Shown: positions 33,019 to 43,910 of the stretch, one piece after another
How the letters are laid out: every line of letters starts with the position of its first letter
Position numbering within the stretch: the first letter of the stretch is position 1
NCBI GenBank assembly: GCA_016169945.1
Contig: JADLSH010000271.1
Span: 434,001 to 498,000 of the forward strand
Length of the DNA stretch: 64,000 nucleotides
DNA from: Trachythela sp. YZ-2020
Taxonomy: Eukaryota; Cnidaria; Anthozoa; Malacalcyonacea; Clavulariidae
Direction of reading: 5' to 3'
Translations under genes and position numbers: made by a program
The notes under the pieces: model-generated
Told to the model about the DNA's origin: nothing
What the model saw: only the letters and a program-made list of their open reading frames with translations
Databases searched by the model: none

Positions 33019-34938
33019 ATGCTGGACTACATTGCCTTTTTATCTTGCTTAGAATTTGCGGTTGTAAATAGTATATATAAACAAATTATTCTAAAACCAA
33101 AGCAAGTTCTTTGTTTGGAGAGCATGTATCTAAAGAAGGATGTGATGTGTGTTTTACCGACGGGTTATGGCAAGTCTTTAATTTATCATCTTCTGCCAAT
33201 GTTGTTGTTCGCGAAATACAAGTTGCCAGACGATTTACTTCGGGCATCGAAAGGTATTTCTACGGCCGTAGTTAACTCCATTATTATTGTTGTATCGCCA
33301 TTGAATTCTTTGATAAGTGACCAAGTATCGCGTCTAAGCATGAGTGGTATTCGAGCGTCGGTTATCAATGTATTAAAGGAATCGGGAATGGATCAACTGG
33401 CCGAGGATTCTGACGACCAAAATAATGAAAATATACATGTTGACTTCAGCCAGTGTGAAGAGAAAAACTTACGCGATGGTCATTACAACATTGTTTTGCT
33501 CATCCAGAAACGCTTATTTCGAGCAAATATGGACGGGAGTTATTGCTGAGCGAGATATACCAAGAAAATGTCTTTGCAATTGTTATAGACGAAGCTCATT
33601 GTATATTAGACTGGTTAGTATTAAGTCAACGTTTCACCTTCCATGCATGTATTAAAATATTTTGATGTCCTTGTAGGATTGCCAATCACTGTATTAATAT
33701 GAATGGCGAAGTTTTATGTTATTTAGCAATCGTGTTACCCACACCTACTGTAAATGATGACTATAAATTATTTTATATGCGTAATCTTGATGTGTAATAT
33801 ACCTACACAAATACAAAATTGACTTGAAAAGAAGGTATAAAGTTAGACAGCGAATGCCTGAATTGTCAGCTTGTAGTGTTAATAAATGTTAGATTGTTTA
33901 TGCCCAATCACCTTCCCTTCAAAATTATGTCATGATGGTAGTGGTAAACACAAAATTTGGAAAATAAATGCTTGGGACAAAGCGAGCCTTACGTAAAATT
34001 CTGCAATCTGCATAGCCTGTGTATTCCTACCTGAATGTAATGTGCTTTTATATCAGACTTACATTTTGTTTTTATGTTATTGCAGGGGGAGTGATTTCAG
34101 AAAAGACTATGGTAAATTAGGAGTGCTGTGTGCACTGTTTCCCGATGTACCTGTTATTGCGATGACAGCGACAGCAAGTCGGACTGATATTAAATGTATC
34201 CAGGACTCGTTAGGACTGAAGAATTGTGAATGCATTATTGGCAATCCAGATCGGAAAAATATTTTCTACCAAAAAAGTTTTCGACATGGGCAAGATGTCA
34301 ACGCCATTCAATCGATTTTGATACCAGTAGCCAGAGATCTTTTACAGGAAAAGATAAATTATCCATTGACTATCGTATATGTACCCTTAAGATTATGTGG
34401 ATTTGCGTACAAGATGTTTGAGCATGTTCTTGGTGCTGAACAATATTTCCCTCTTGGATCTGCCTCAATTCCAGCAAACAGGCTGTTTGCACAATTTCAT
34501 GCTCCTCAAACCATTGAGATGAAGGATGAGATTTTGAAGCAACTTTGTTCAGCAAGAAGTACAATTCGTGTGGTTTTTGCGACAGTAGCGATAGGAATGG
34601 GCGTGGACATTCCTGACATCCGTCAGGTCATCCATGTTGGGCCTCCAAGTACAGTGAAGGCATACCTCCAAGAGACAGGGCGTGCCGGTAGAGATGGCAA
34701 ACCTTCATCGGCTTACTTATACCACAACAACAGAGACATTGGCAAGAATAGAGTGGGTATGCAAGATGATATGCGCAACTTTTGTTCAAGTGACAACATA
34801 TGTCTGAGGAAGTTACTGCTGAAGTCACTTGATTATGAACAGGATATTTTTATTAAGCCATTGCACCTTTGTTGTGGTGTCTGTGAAAAAGAATGTAACT
34901 GTTCCATGTGCTTACAGCTTCTCATGGAAAAATTGTAA
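33019..34938 (+). pseudogene. RecQ-type SF2 helicase of the Academ-like element, one frameshift
   Basis: Exon 1 (ATG 33019, context CGCCATGC) runs to 33613; exon 2 is 34086-34934 or reads on to TAA at 34936-34938. Motif I 'PTGYGKS' is at residues 47-53, then 'VVSPLNSLISDQ' (Ia), the DEAH box 'VIDEAHCILDW' at the end of exon 1, 'AMTATAS' (III), 'VFATVAIGMGVDIPDIRQVIH' (V) and 'YLQETGRAGRDG' (VI). A Cys cluster (CCGVCEKECNC) closes it. A 1-nt loss near 33495 shifts the frame between motifs Ia and II. The gene would unwind DNA during transposition (inference). A GTAAGT just before the TAA leaves open whether another exon follows. Confidence 0.85.
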
Positions 34939-35121
34939 GTGAAACATTCAGATCAGTCCAGGAAAGATCCACACTCCTCCTATAGTAGAGGTTTTTGACA
35001 ATCAGTGGAGAAGAATCTACATTTGATAATAGTAAAATATACTCTTACATTCTTAGATGGTGGGTGGGTTTATGTTCAATTTATTTGATAGGGAGTGTGA
35101 TATTTTCTGGAAGGACCCAAC

Positions 35122-36025
35122 TAGGGATGAGCCGATTAATCGGTAAATAATCGGCAAAGCCGATTAATCGGCCATTTTTTAAATAATCGGTAATCGGCCG
35201 ATTATTGCCTGATAATCGGCAAATAAACGACCACAAGACTTTTTCTGCAGCTGCCAAGCACATGCTAAAATACTGAATACAAGCGAATAGATTTTCACAT
35301 TTTGTTGCAAAACCCGCGTCTTTTGTCTCAAAACCGGCGTCTTTTGTCTCAAAACCCGCGTCTTTTGTCTCACGCGAGTGGCTTTGAGGAAGTCATTAAA
35401 AACTGTTAAAACACCAACGCATTCCTATGCGTTGAGTCATACCATATTCTGTTTTCTGATTGGCTTAAACGAATCCTGATATTTGTAATAAAATGCAGGG
35501 GGAAAAATTGCTCAGAGTTATTTTGCCCAGAACCTAATGGCGCACGCTGTAAAAAGCGCAGTTTGGACATATTTTGATATTTTGGAAGATGACAACAAGA
35601 AAGCAATGTGTAAAGTTTGCCAGGAAAAAGGCTCTCGAATCGTAATCAGCAGAGGAGGAAAAACATGCAAACAGTTCAAGCGTATATTCGGAGCGCGTGT
35701 TCAGTGAGGCTGGGGACATTTCCACTGAAAAACGCAGCAGACTAGCTCCGCATAAAGCTGACAATATCCTGTTTTTACACCATAATCTGCCAAAACTAAA
35801 CTTTGACTGTTGACATGCGAGATTGAAGCTGATTTTAATTGTACATAGTGTGTATTGTAAACAATAAACCGCATTTACAACTTCAATGTTGGTCATCTTG
35901 TGATTTTTCTCTTGCTTTTAAAAATAATCGGCAGGTACCGATTAATCGGCCGATTAGGTAAGAATAATCGGCTTATAAATAATCGGCCTCAGTATTCGGC
36001 AATTTTCCTTATCGGCTCATCCCTA
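35122..36025. mobile_element. hAT element remnant with AATCGGC arrays, nested
   Basis: Tips TAGGGATGAGCCGATTAATC and ...CGGCTCATCCCTA, flanked by exact 8-mers GACCCAAC (35114-35121, 36026-36033). Subterminal regions are packed with AATCGGC/GCCGATT units on both sides, likely transposase binding sites. It retains a BED-finger exon but no hATC catalytic part. It inserted into the Academ-like element downstream of the helicase. Confidence 0.88.
35537..35707 (+). pseudogene. Truncated BED zinc-finger exon of an hAT transposase
   Basis: 56 codons: 'VWTYFDILEDDNKKAMCKVC' then 'SRGGKTCKQF'. This is the start of a BED finger, with the aromatic W/F pair and the CxxC half. The His/Cys half that would complete the zinc site is missing: after 'KRIFGARVQ' a TGA follows. 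The rest of the transposase was lost by internal deletion. Confidence 0.7.
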
Positions 36026-38778
36026 GACCCAACAAAACTTTTTTAACTTTGCCTGCTTAAAAAATTGTAGCATATTCAGGGTTTGAATTAAAAGTTTAAA
36101 AATGAATAGCAAATTTACAAGTTTTAGCAAACTATTGATTCATGCGATTAAAAAATGAATAGCAAATTTCTAGTGATGTGTTATATAAAACCAGTACGCT
36201 GTATAACAAAGTGAATAGCGAAATCCCAAAAATGGATAGGGAATTGCTATTCACTATCTGTTAATTCAAACCCTGAACATTTTATTCCAATTTCTAAGAG
36301 TTTGTGGTATATAAATTATATTTTATCACATTACATGTTACTGTACCTCATTAGAGTGATGGACAAACAAAATGCAGACTGAGACCATTAGTGTAAATAT
36401 TTTGTTAATTTCTATTATAACTGTTCTCAAAATTTCTCATAAAAATGTGCATTATATACATTTATAAATTTGTGTCCATATGACTTGTGCAAGTGCAACT
36501 TGGTGCTATTACAATATATTAAATTTTGTTACTAAGGCTGACATAAACTCATGATCAGCACAAGTGAAGTCTCGCCTTCACAACTAAACTTACTCTAAAT
36601 ATTTGAGTTCTTTATATTGTACCCTATAAAACAAATTTCTGGTCTAATTGATATCTTATAGTGGATGTTTGGAAATAAGCTGCCATCTGTGAGTTAAAAT
36701 TTATGGCGGTTTTGAATCAAATCAGAACCAGCACTATTATAGTAGTCTTAAATTCTCACAGAAACCAGCTTATGGTATAGTCTGTGTCATCTTTATATGT
36801 AGTATCTGTCTGCAGATTGTAGTTGTACTTTTAACAATTAATATTTATAGCAATTAATCATCTGACAATAACCTGCTAAGGTTTTGATCAAACTGCCTTG
36901 ACAAGTTAGCAAACCAAGACATTTTGAATGTTCTGGACAAATGTCCTTAGGATTAGCTCTAAATGTTGAGGATTACAGTACCTTTCTCAGGAAGTTCACC
37001 AAAACCTCAACAGTTCTTTTAACAAACTTACACTATAGACTACTTTCTGAAAATTGCTAAATTACTCACTGGACAGTTCTGTGATAAACTAAATCACTCA
37101 TTGGACAGTTCAGCATCTTCTGAAACCGGATAGTGCATCAATATGTTCTTCTTGTGTCTATCAATCCATGTCACAAATTTATCTTTGTCCAAAGAGTGGA
37201 TGGGATCACAGGAAATGCTTGCAAAGGACTCAAATGCTCTTCCATCCTCCTTCTTAAAAGGCCTTAAACCTCTTATGTCCCTACTTATTATCCTTTCATC
37301 CTCAGTTGCTGATTTGTGGGAGTGCGTTGTTGATTTAGGACGAATGTTAACCTGCTGCTCAAATGCATCCACTATTTTGGTCACTCCTCCTGATGCCTTA
37401 CTTGCTCTGGTAATAGCCTTGTCCGTCTTGTTGGCACCCATTGATCTGATCAACTTCTTCATCTCGCAGTTCCTATTTTCTTGAAACAGGTCAATTTCAA
37501 TGTTTTTGCCAGCACCACCTTTCCAATTGACCATGCAGCCCATTTGCAACGATGGGCCTCAGCTCTTGACAGCAACACTTCACACTGGAGGATATTGATC
37601 AGCATTTCAATCGCAAACTCGTTGAATCCAGGTGTTGCAAAGAAATGGACCAGCAGCTGTTTTCTCAGGATCGATAGGTGTTCGCCATTGCCTGTGGAGA
37701 CAGCATCCTTAAAATCAGCTAGCAACATGAAACACTTTATGATGTTAACTCCGTAACTCCAAACACCATCTTCATCAACTCTGTCTCCATCGTCCTCATC
37801 TCCATCATCCATATCTCCATCATCACTCTCACCACCAACGAAAACAAACTCATCAAGAAATTTGTCAAGTATGTTGATAATGTAGCTCTTTCTATATTCT
37901 TCTTTTAGGACGTTGACACTATGAGGACCGTTCACTGCTGGCTTGTGTTTCGTATCCTCCATTTGGAAGAACTCCATAAGGGCCTCAACTACAAAACACT
38001 TACCAACACTGTAAAACAGCTGCTCACAATCCTCATAGTGTTTTACATCAACTGTGACATTTCTTCGGTTGAGCTTTTCTCGAAAAAATCGCAGTGTTCC
38101 CTTCTCTCTACCAGAGTTCTTATACAGTTTCTTGAACACAGTCTGTACAAAAATATAATAACAATATTGTACATGTGATAGCTAAAGGTACTGAACTTTT
38201 CACTTGAGGTTTGATTGAAATTCTCTTCTCAAAATGTTTAATTTTAACCAACATTTGTCATCACAGAAGGCACATTTTGACACCATGATGTCACTTTGTT
38301 AAAAGAAAAAAAAGGCATATCATTATCCTTATATAAATACTGAAGACGACATATTTCCTAAGAGAGAGAAATATTGATATGGATGTTCTATACATATATT
38401 ATTGTGTTTGTTTTGTTAGCACTTGGTGAATCAGTAAACATTGTGGAACAGTATAAGAATTGCATTTGACAATCTGCCCACATTTGATACAATACTAGTG
38501 AAGTGTTTGCAACTGTCTATAAAACATTTCAACAAATGTAATCTCTTGTGACAGCACAGTAATTGACAAGGGCATACCGAGGGGGGGGTGTGCGAAATGC
38601 CCCAATCCAATTTTTAAGAAAACTGTCTGTAAATTGACCTTCATCGGTTTGAATGTAGAATTTGAAAGTAACTTATCGGTAAAAATATTGAATTCTTAGA
38701 TGTGAAAACCTCATAATTTTTATAAAAATCCTCTCCGGAAACATGGAAAATGGGCTTCTGAATTCTGATGCTTCCAAA

Positions 38779-39043
38779 CAGGGGCGGCGTTGGCCCACCG
38801 GGACACCAGGAGATTTCCCGGTGGGCCACCGGAAATCTGGCAATTGTGGGCCCCAAGCATGCAAAGGTCTACAATGTTTATAAAGTTTTGGGCCCTTCAT
38901 TAAATATTTGGGATAAATCACTGATATTTAATGAACAAAAATTTAATTTTGTATTTAATCCTATTTTTCTTCTTAGCAAATGACACTAACGTGAGCAGCG
39001 GGCCCTAGCGAAAGGTTTCCCAGGCCCTATTTTTAAGCCCCTG
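38779..39043. mobile_element. 265-bp hAT-type MITE, nested
   Basis: Tips CAGGGGC / GCCCCTG with CTTCCAAA exactly repeated outside (38771-38778, 39044-39051). The interior has GGCCCACCGGGA and TCCCGGTGGGCC inverted repeats. It sits in intron 3 of the transposase. Confidence 0.85.
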
Positions 39044-41089
39044 CTTCCAAAATGCCAAATTATTGTGGGGTGCCCCCAAGAGGTTCTACCCCCAATAATA
39101 GTTTACTGCAAGGGCACAGACTAACAATGTTCAGGATGCCACTAGTAATGGGTTACAAATTAACTCTGATATGAGGCTCCTATCTAGACACAGCACTGTT
39201 TTGTATTGTGCTGTAAGAAGAGTATTTGTTTATCTCTCTTGTTAAATAAGCCATTAACATCCACTGTGTTTAGTACTGTGCTAAACACATTGGATGTGAT
39301 TAGTACATTGGATGTGGTTACAAGTACTGTACAAAGGGTAATATCATCTGATGCAAGAAGAGGCTACCTGTATATGGTCTACTGCTGCAGGAGACAAAGC
39401 TTGTATGTGGGTCTTGAATTAATTGGTTTACCCACAAGACATAGTTAATACTGTAGCTTACAGAAACCATACCTTTAAGAAACTTCTTTTGGTGTGCCAG
39501 TCAACAATGCAAAATGGATAGAGGTGATCCAGTCTCTGCTTTGCAGAATGGCATCCAGCTCTTAAATCTTTTGCTCCAGCGAATCTGACCCGGGTGAGTT
39601 GATCACCAAAGCATGGTATCTTTACACCATGCAATGGATCACTTTCAGAGGCAGCAGGTGGTACATGCGAGGCTGGTTGGTCTGGTCTGGATGTGGCTCC
39701 AATGGTGGGTGTGGTATCATCATCATTGGGTTCTGAGGAAGACGAGGAACATAGCCCAGCAGCTGTGTAGATTTCTTGGGTCCACTTCTCAAGCTGATCC
39801 AGTACATCCACACACTCAGCATATTTTTTTTCGTCTTTCATCAAGATGGGCATTGTCATGACTTCCGACTTGGTAGACATGTCCTTGCTTCGTTGACATT
39901 CAGTGGTTCCAGCTACATAAGGCTTGAATATTGCAAAAGCAGGAAAATGTTCAAACAAAAGCTTAGCAACAAGTATTCTATATCGGCTTCTAATTGCCTC
40001 CAATTCCAGTCGATTGATATCCACCAACTGATGGACATTGCAATCTTTTAGACTTTGCTGTGGACCAGAATCGGGCAACCCTTCATCAGAAACTCGATTA
40101 AATACAATACTTGTTGCCACAGCATGAACACTCCTGTTTTGTACATTCTGTCTCATGTCATGAGCTTTCTCCTCCCAGTCAATGTTGTCTAATACATAGA
40201 CAAATTTATGTCCAGACTTTACCAAATCTGCAGCATGGTCAATGAATTGTTTTCCAATGTCATCCAGAATTGTGTATTTCTTTGTGGGTTCAAGGCACAG
40301 ACCATACTTATTCAAGCGAGCAATCAGCTGAAAGAATATGGAAAGTATAAGGACACATTCATGAGCTTAAGCATAATATACTATTAAATACCAGACACAC
40401 TGTTTTGTTTACATTTCTGTGTCAAAAATAGATACTAAGATACATGTAATAATCCCAAACTGGATCCAAACGTAGCTCTTATGCACTAAGGCAGTCAGGG
40501 ACTTCAAAGAAGGTGAAAGAAAGAGATCATATTTTGCTTTGTAACAAAGCAGCTGTTTTTTCTAAAATTGAAATTCTCATTTTGCTGAAATGCAAGCCAC
40601 AGCTTTAATTTTATTTATTTAAAATTATGAACTCTCCCAGAAGGCTTTTACATGATAATATTAGAAACAATTAAAACATGGTTCATATCAAAGAACCAAA
40701 GTACAAATAGTCAAATAGAATTAACATCTTATTTTGAGATCTTTCTTAAATTGAATTAAGTTATTTAAACTCCTTATACTGTTCGGTAATGAGTTTCAGA
40801 TTGAAACTCCTCGATAGCCAATATGCTGGAATAATTAGTTTATCCTTATTTCTAGTGTTCCATCAAACTCCAATAGCATTGGTTAAATTGAAGGTTTACA
40901 TTATAATATAGAAAATATATTAAAACTGCTTTTGCGTATGATCCGCCATATACTGTATGAAAGAGCGGTTTCTTTTTACTTGTAATATTTCATGGATGAG
41001 AATATCCATGCATTGTTTGACAACTATCAGATGCAAATGTCAACTGTCAAATAACCAGAGGATGTCATATATTGGATGGCATAACCCAT

Positions 41090-41335
41090 TAGTTGGCAAT
41101 ATGCCCAGATGCACACTACTTTAGTATATTTTACTTTGTCTAATGCCAGAGTATTTTACTTGTCAGTGGTAGAGTACTGGTGGTTAATGGGTCAACAAAA
41201 CTATCTGCCATTGCCTCTTGTTACCCATCAGCAGGCAATGTCCCCAGATGTGTCCTACTTTAGTATTTTACTCTGTCTAATGCCAGACAATTTTACTCAT
41301 CAGTGGTACAGACTGCCAGGCAATGGGTTTACCCA
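41090..41335. repeat. Diverged tandem duplication (~130-bp unit)
   Basis: Two copies share GGCAAT(A)TG(C/T)CCCAGATG, CTACTTTAGTAT, TGTCTAATGCCAGA and ATTTTACT(T/C)...TCAGTGGTA. It lies in intron 2 of the Academ-like transposase. Confidence 0.65.
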
Positions 41336-41356
41336 TAAACATTTATTCACAAAATA

Positions 41357-41442
41357 TGAATATTTCTATATTATGTATATGTTTGTGTAATTACTGTAAA
41401 GCAAGCAATTACACAAACATATACATAATATAGAAATATTCA
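41357..41442. repeat. Perfect 36-bp inverted repeat with 14-bp loop
   Basis: The left arm 41357-41392 (TGAATATTTCTATATTATGT...) is an exact reverse complement of 41407-41442. It would extrude a cruciform. No mismatch suggests recent origin, for example by template switching. Confidence 0.9.
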
Positions 41443-43548
41443 GATAGGGGCTGGGTGGGTGGGCACTTTTGTCAAGCAACAACAAATTGGCTTACCCCTA
41501 CTTTCATCGGGCACCCAGCAGTGTGGCTCAGCCAGCTCTCAGCAGCAAGCTTCTTTCATAATTATAGATCAATAAGCCTCGTATAGGGAGACCTGGTATT
41601 ATATTTGGCAACCATATTTTATTACATGTACATGTATCTAGCCACTTGGGCAACTAAATTTTCCCAATTTCAGGCCCTGGGGGAGACTATTTAAAGAGAG
41701 GGGACCAGGACACCCTACCCTCTGAGACAACTTTACCATGCATTTATATGAGAAAACACTCGCTTTTTGTTCGTCTGTCTGAAAAACTTGTCTGAAAGTT
41801 GTCCCTGGGGGCCAAGACAAACCGTTTACATGGACATAAGTTGTCCCTCCCACTAGGGTCACCCTCTTTCACAAACAGAGTGACCCTACCCCCAGGGTAA
41901 CCCTACCAGCCGAGGCAAGTTTAAAACTTTCCATATAAACATTTTGCGTTTCAGCTGTTATAATAGTATTGTCATTTTCCTCTCCCAGGGTAGCTCAGGA
42001 GGTAGAGTGTCCCAGTACCTAAGATCATATAAACAGTGCGACAAACAGGTCAAGTTATTGATGATCATCACAGAAATTTTAGAATGACTTACATTTACAG
42101 ATGCTTGGCCTTCTATCAACAGAACTGAATTTATTCGTTGGATTCTGCTTAATTCATGGCATCGCAAAACATCACAATGCCATAAATCAAGCAGATTGCA
42201 GGATTCTTCTTTGCCGGATAGATGGTGCTTTCAAGAGACCAGATAGGATTTTATGCACCATCGGACACCTGGTTGCCATCTCCTCTATAACTTCAGACAT
42301 CCAACCCTCAGAAGATAACCCATCATACTTTCGTTGTCTCAGGACAGATGCATCACTCCTCCTTGCCACTTCAAGGAGTTCTTTGTTTGCCTCATTGAGA
42401 ATTTGTGATGATGATGCATCAAAAGTTTCGACCTTAAAACATTGTCACACTGTCAAAATTTTCAATCAAACAATTTCATGCTATTGTATACCAAACAATG
42501 ATATATTTTGAAAGGTTTAAAGTAAAACCATAAAGCACAAAACGATATTAATTCAAATATGAGTATAATACTGTATGTAAATTGGACCATTGTTTTGTCT
42601 TGTTTTATATGCATGAATGAATTCATTCATGACCACAATGAATTCATTCATGATTATTAAAATGGCGCAAAATATTCAACGAAAATACTCACTAGAAATA
42701 TGATGTTCAAAAAATTATATAGAGAAAAGAATTAACTAAAGATATTAAATGACAGCAGAAGCTTTAATATTTGATGAACACTTACTGGATGTGGAGATTT
42801 TTCTGCTGCAACATTGAAGTCAATACTTCGTCGTCGCGTAGTCCCAACTGCACGCACTTTTGCAGACGGTTTATTAACAGATGGCGACATTTCCACACAT
42901 CGTTTCGCTCGAACATTTTCACGTAACTTTTGTTGCGTCTCCGTGATGATTTTCTTCAATTGTACGGCATTGTTTAGCCTCCTTTCACAAGGCGCACAAA
43001 TTTGGCGAGGAAGGTCGCTTCCTTGTGGCAACTCACCACCATAAATTATCTCCGCGTTGCGTAGAATTGTTTGATTCTGACTCCGAAACAGACTTTTACT
43101 GTGCTTTGGGTCAGAAACACAATTACAAAGTCTGCAACGTGAAATATTGGCCTTCGATTCTTGTTTTTTGTAGAGCTTTTTCGGCGTGTCTTTGCTAGCC
43201 ATCGACTCGATTGAATGGATAGGATCTTGAAATTTGACCTTAACTCCATACTTGAGATGTAATTTAATACTCCATATGTTCCAAGCAGGATGTAATTAAT
43301 TTCAATGCTGTTTTTAAAAATTTGTTGATATATTTGGCGCGTTATACTATATATACTGTTTTACGAATACAAAACGCAAAATCATAAATTTGAAAATTTC
43401 CAAACGCGACAACAACACACTCCTCTACCACCCTTCCCTAAGAACAATTTCGATTTTCCCCCAAAATCTGGGGGTTCACGTGACCAGCGACAACCAGGGT
43501 TTTATCTCCCCAAGAGATAAGAGCCTGGGAACGAGGTTGCATGCTGGC

Positions 43549-43910
43549 TTGGGCGCAAGACGGTGGGCAATTAAATCAATAAACGGTAATATATCTTATT
43601 TGGCACGCGTATGTATAGCAATACAAATAGTTAGATCGCCCGCGTTAATCGTCTGGAAAAATGCGTATTAATTCAAGCAAAGTAAATACCACTTAATCCA
43701 GACATAATGAATAACTTAGGCCAAGACTTGTTGCCTAGCAACCGGTGTTAGAGTTGCCATGAGAACGTTGAATAGAGCCTAACATGTTGGTGATAAAATT
43801 TGTTCAAAGACTGAGACGTTCTTATACGGAATACAGCATGTTTTTACAATGTATTGCATAAATGTGGGTTACCACAAGGATTTGATTCCTCAATAAACGA
43901 GTGAAATAGT
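43549..43910. other. Upstream region of the mucin-like gene
   Basis: Unique-looking sequence between the transposon and the ATG at 43911. It contains GTTGCCTAGCAACCGG (43730-43744), an X-box-like palindrome that in animals binds RFX factors. The promoter presumably lies here. Confidence 0.4.

Larger units (their letters stand above)
37094..43202 (-). pseudogene. AcademH-like transposase (DUF6589-like), 4 exons, ~887 aa, three frameshifts
   Basis: Exons: 43202-42786, 42432-42093, 40327-39473, 38142-37094, all GT/AG in phase 0. Exon 1 has an N-terminal zinc-like domain (CRLC...DPKHSKSLF...ICAPCERRLNN). Exon 3 has 'YVLDNIDWEEKAHDMR' and 'SVHAVATSIVF', then 'GDQLTRVR' and 'RLDHLYPFCIVDWHTKRSF'. 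The two Asp motifs are candidate catalytic residues. Exon 4 has an acidic insert and then 'AEAHRCKWAA ... VNWKGGAGKNIEID'. Frameshifts: two within the last 100 bp of exon 2, each consistent with a base loss, and one at ~37527-37540 in exon 4. It starts near the right TIR and runs toward the helicase. Confidence 0.78.
32866..43539. mobile_element. 10.7-kb AcademH-like DNA transposon, full length, 9-bp target duplication
   Basis: Left end CAACCTCGTACCCAGGCTTT; right end is its inverse, ...GAGCCTGGGAACGAGGTTG. The pairing runs on through AACCCTGG and CGCTGGTCACGTGA, so TIRs are ~70 bp and include a short inner hairpin. CATGCTGGC is exact on both sides (32857-32865, 43540-43548). It carries a RecQ-type helicase (+) and a large transposase (-), the gene pair of helicase-encoding Academ transposons as I recall them. 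Two hAT-type elements are nested inside. Both genes are frameshifted. The family name rests on recalled motifs. Confidence 0.82.

Noticed and set aside
34931..34940. Extra downstream exon of the helicase after the GTAAGT near 34935
   Set aside because: No acceptor followed by helicase-like sequence was found before the nested hAT element or after it; the TAA at 34936 is an equally good end.
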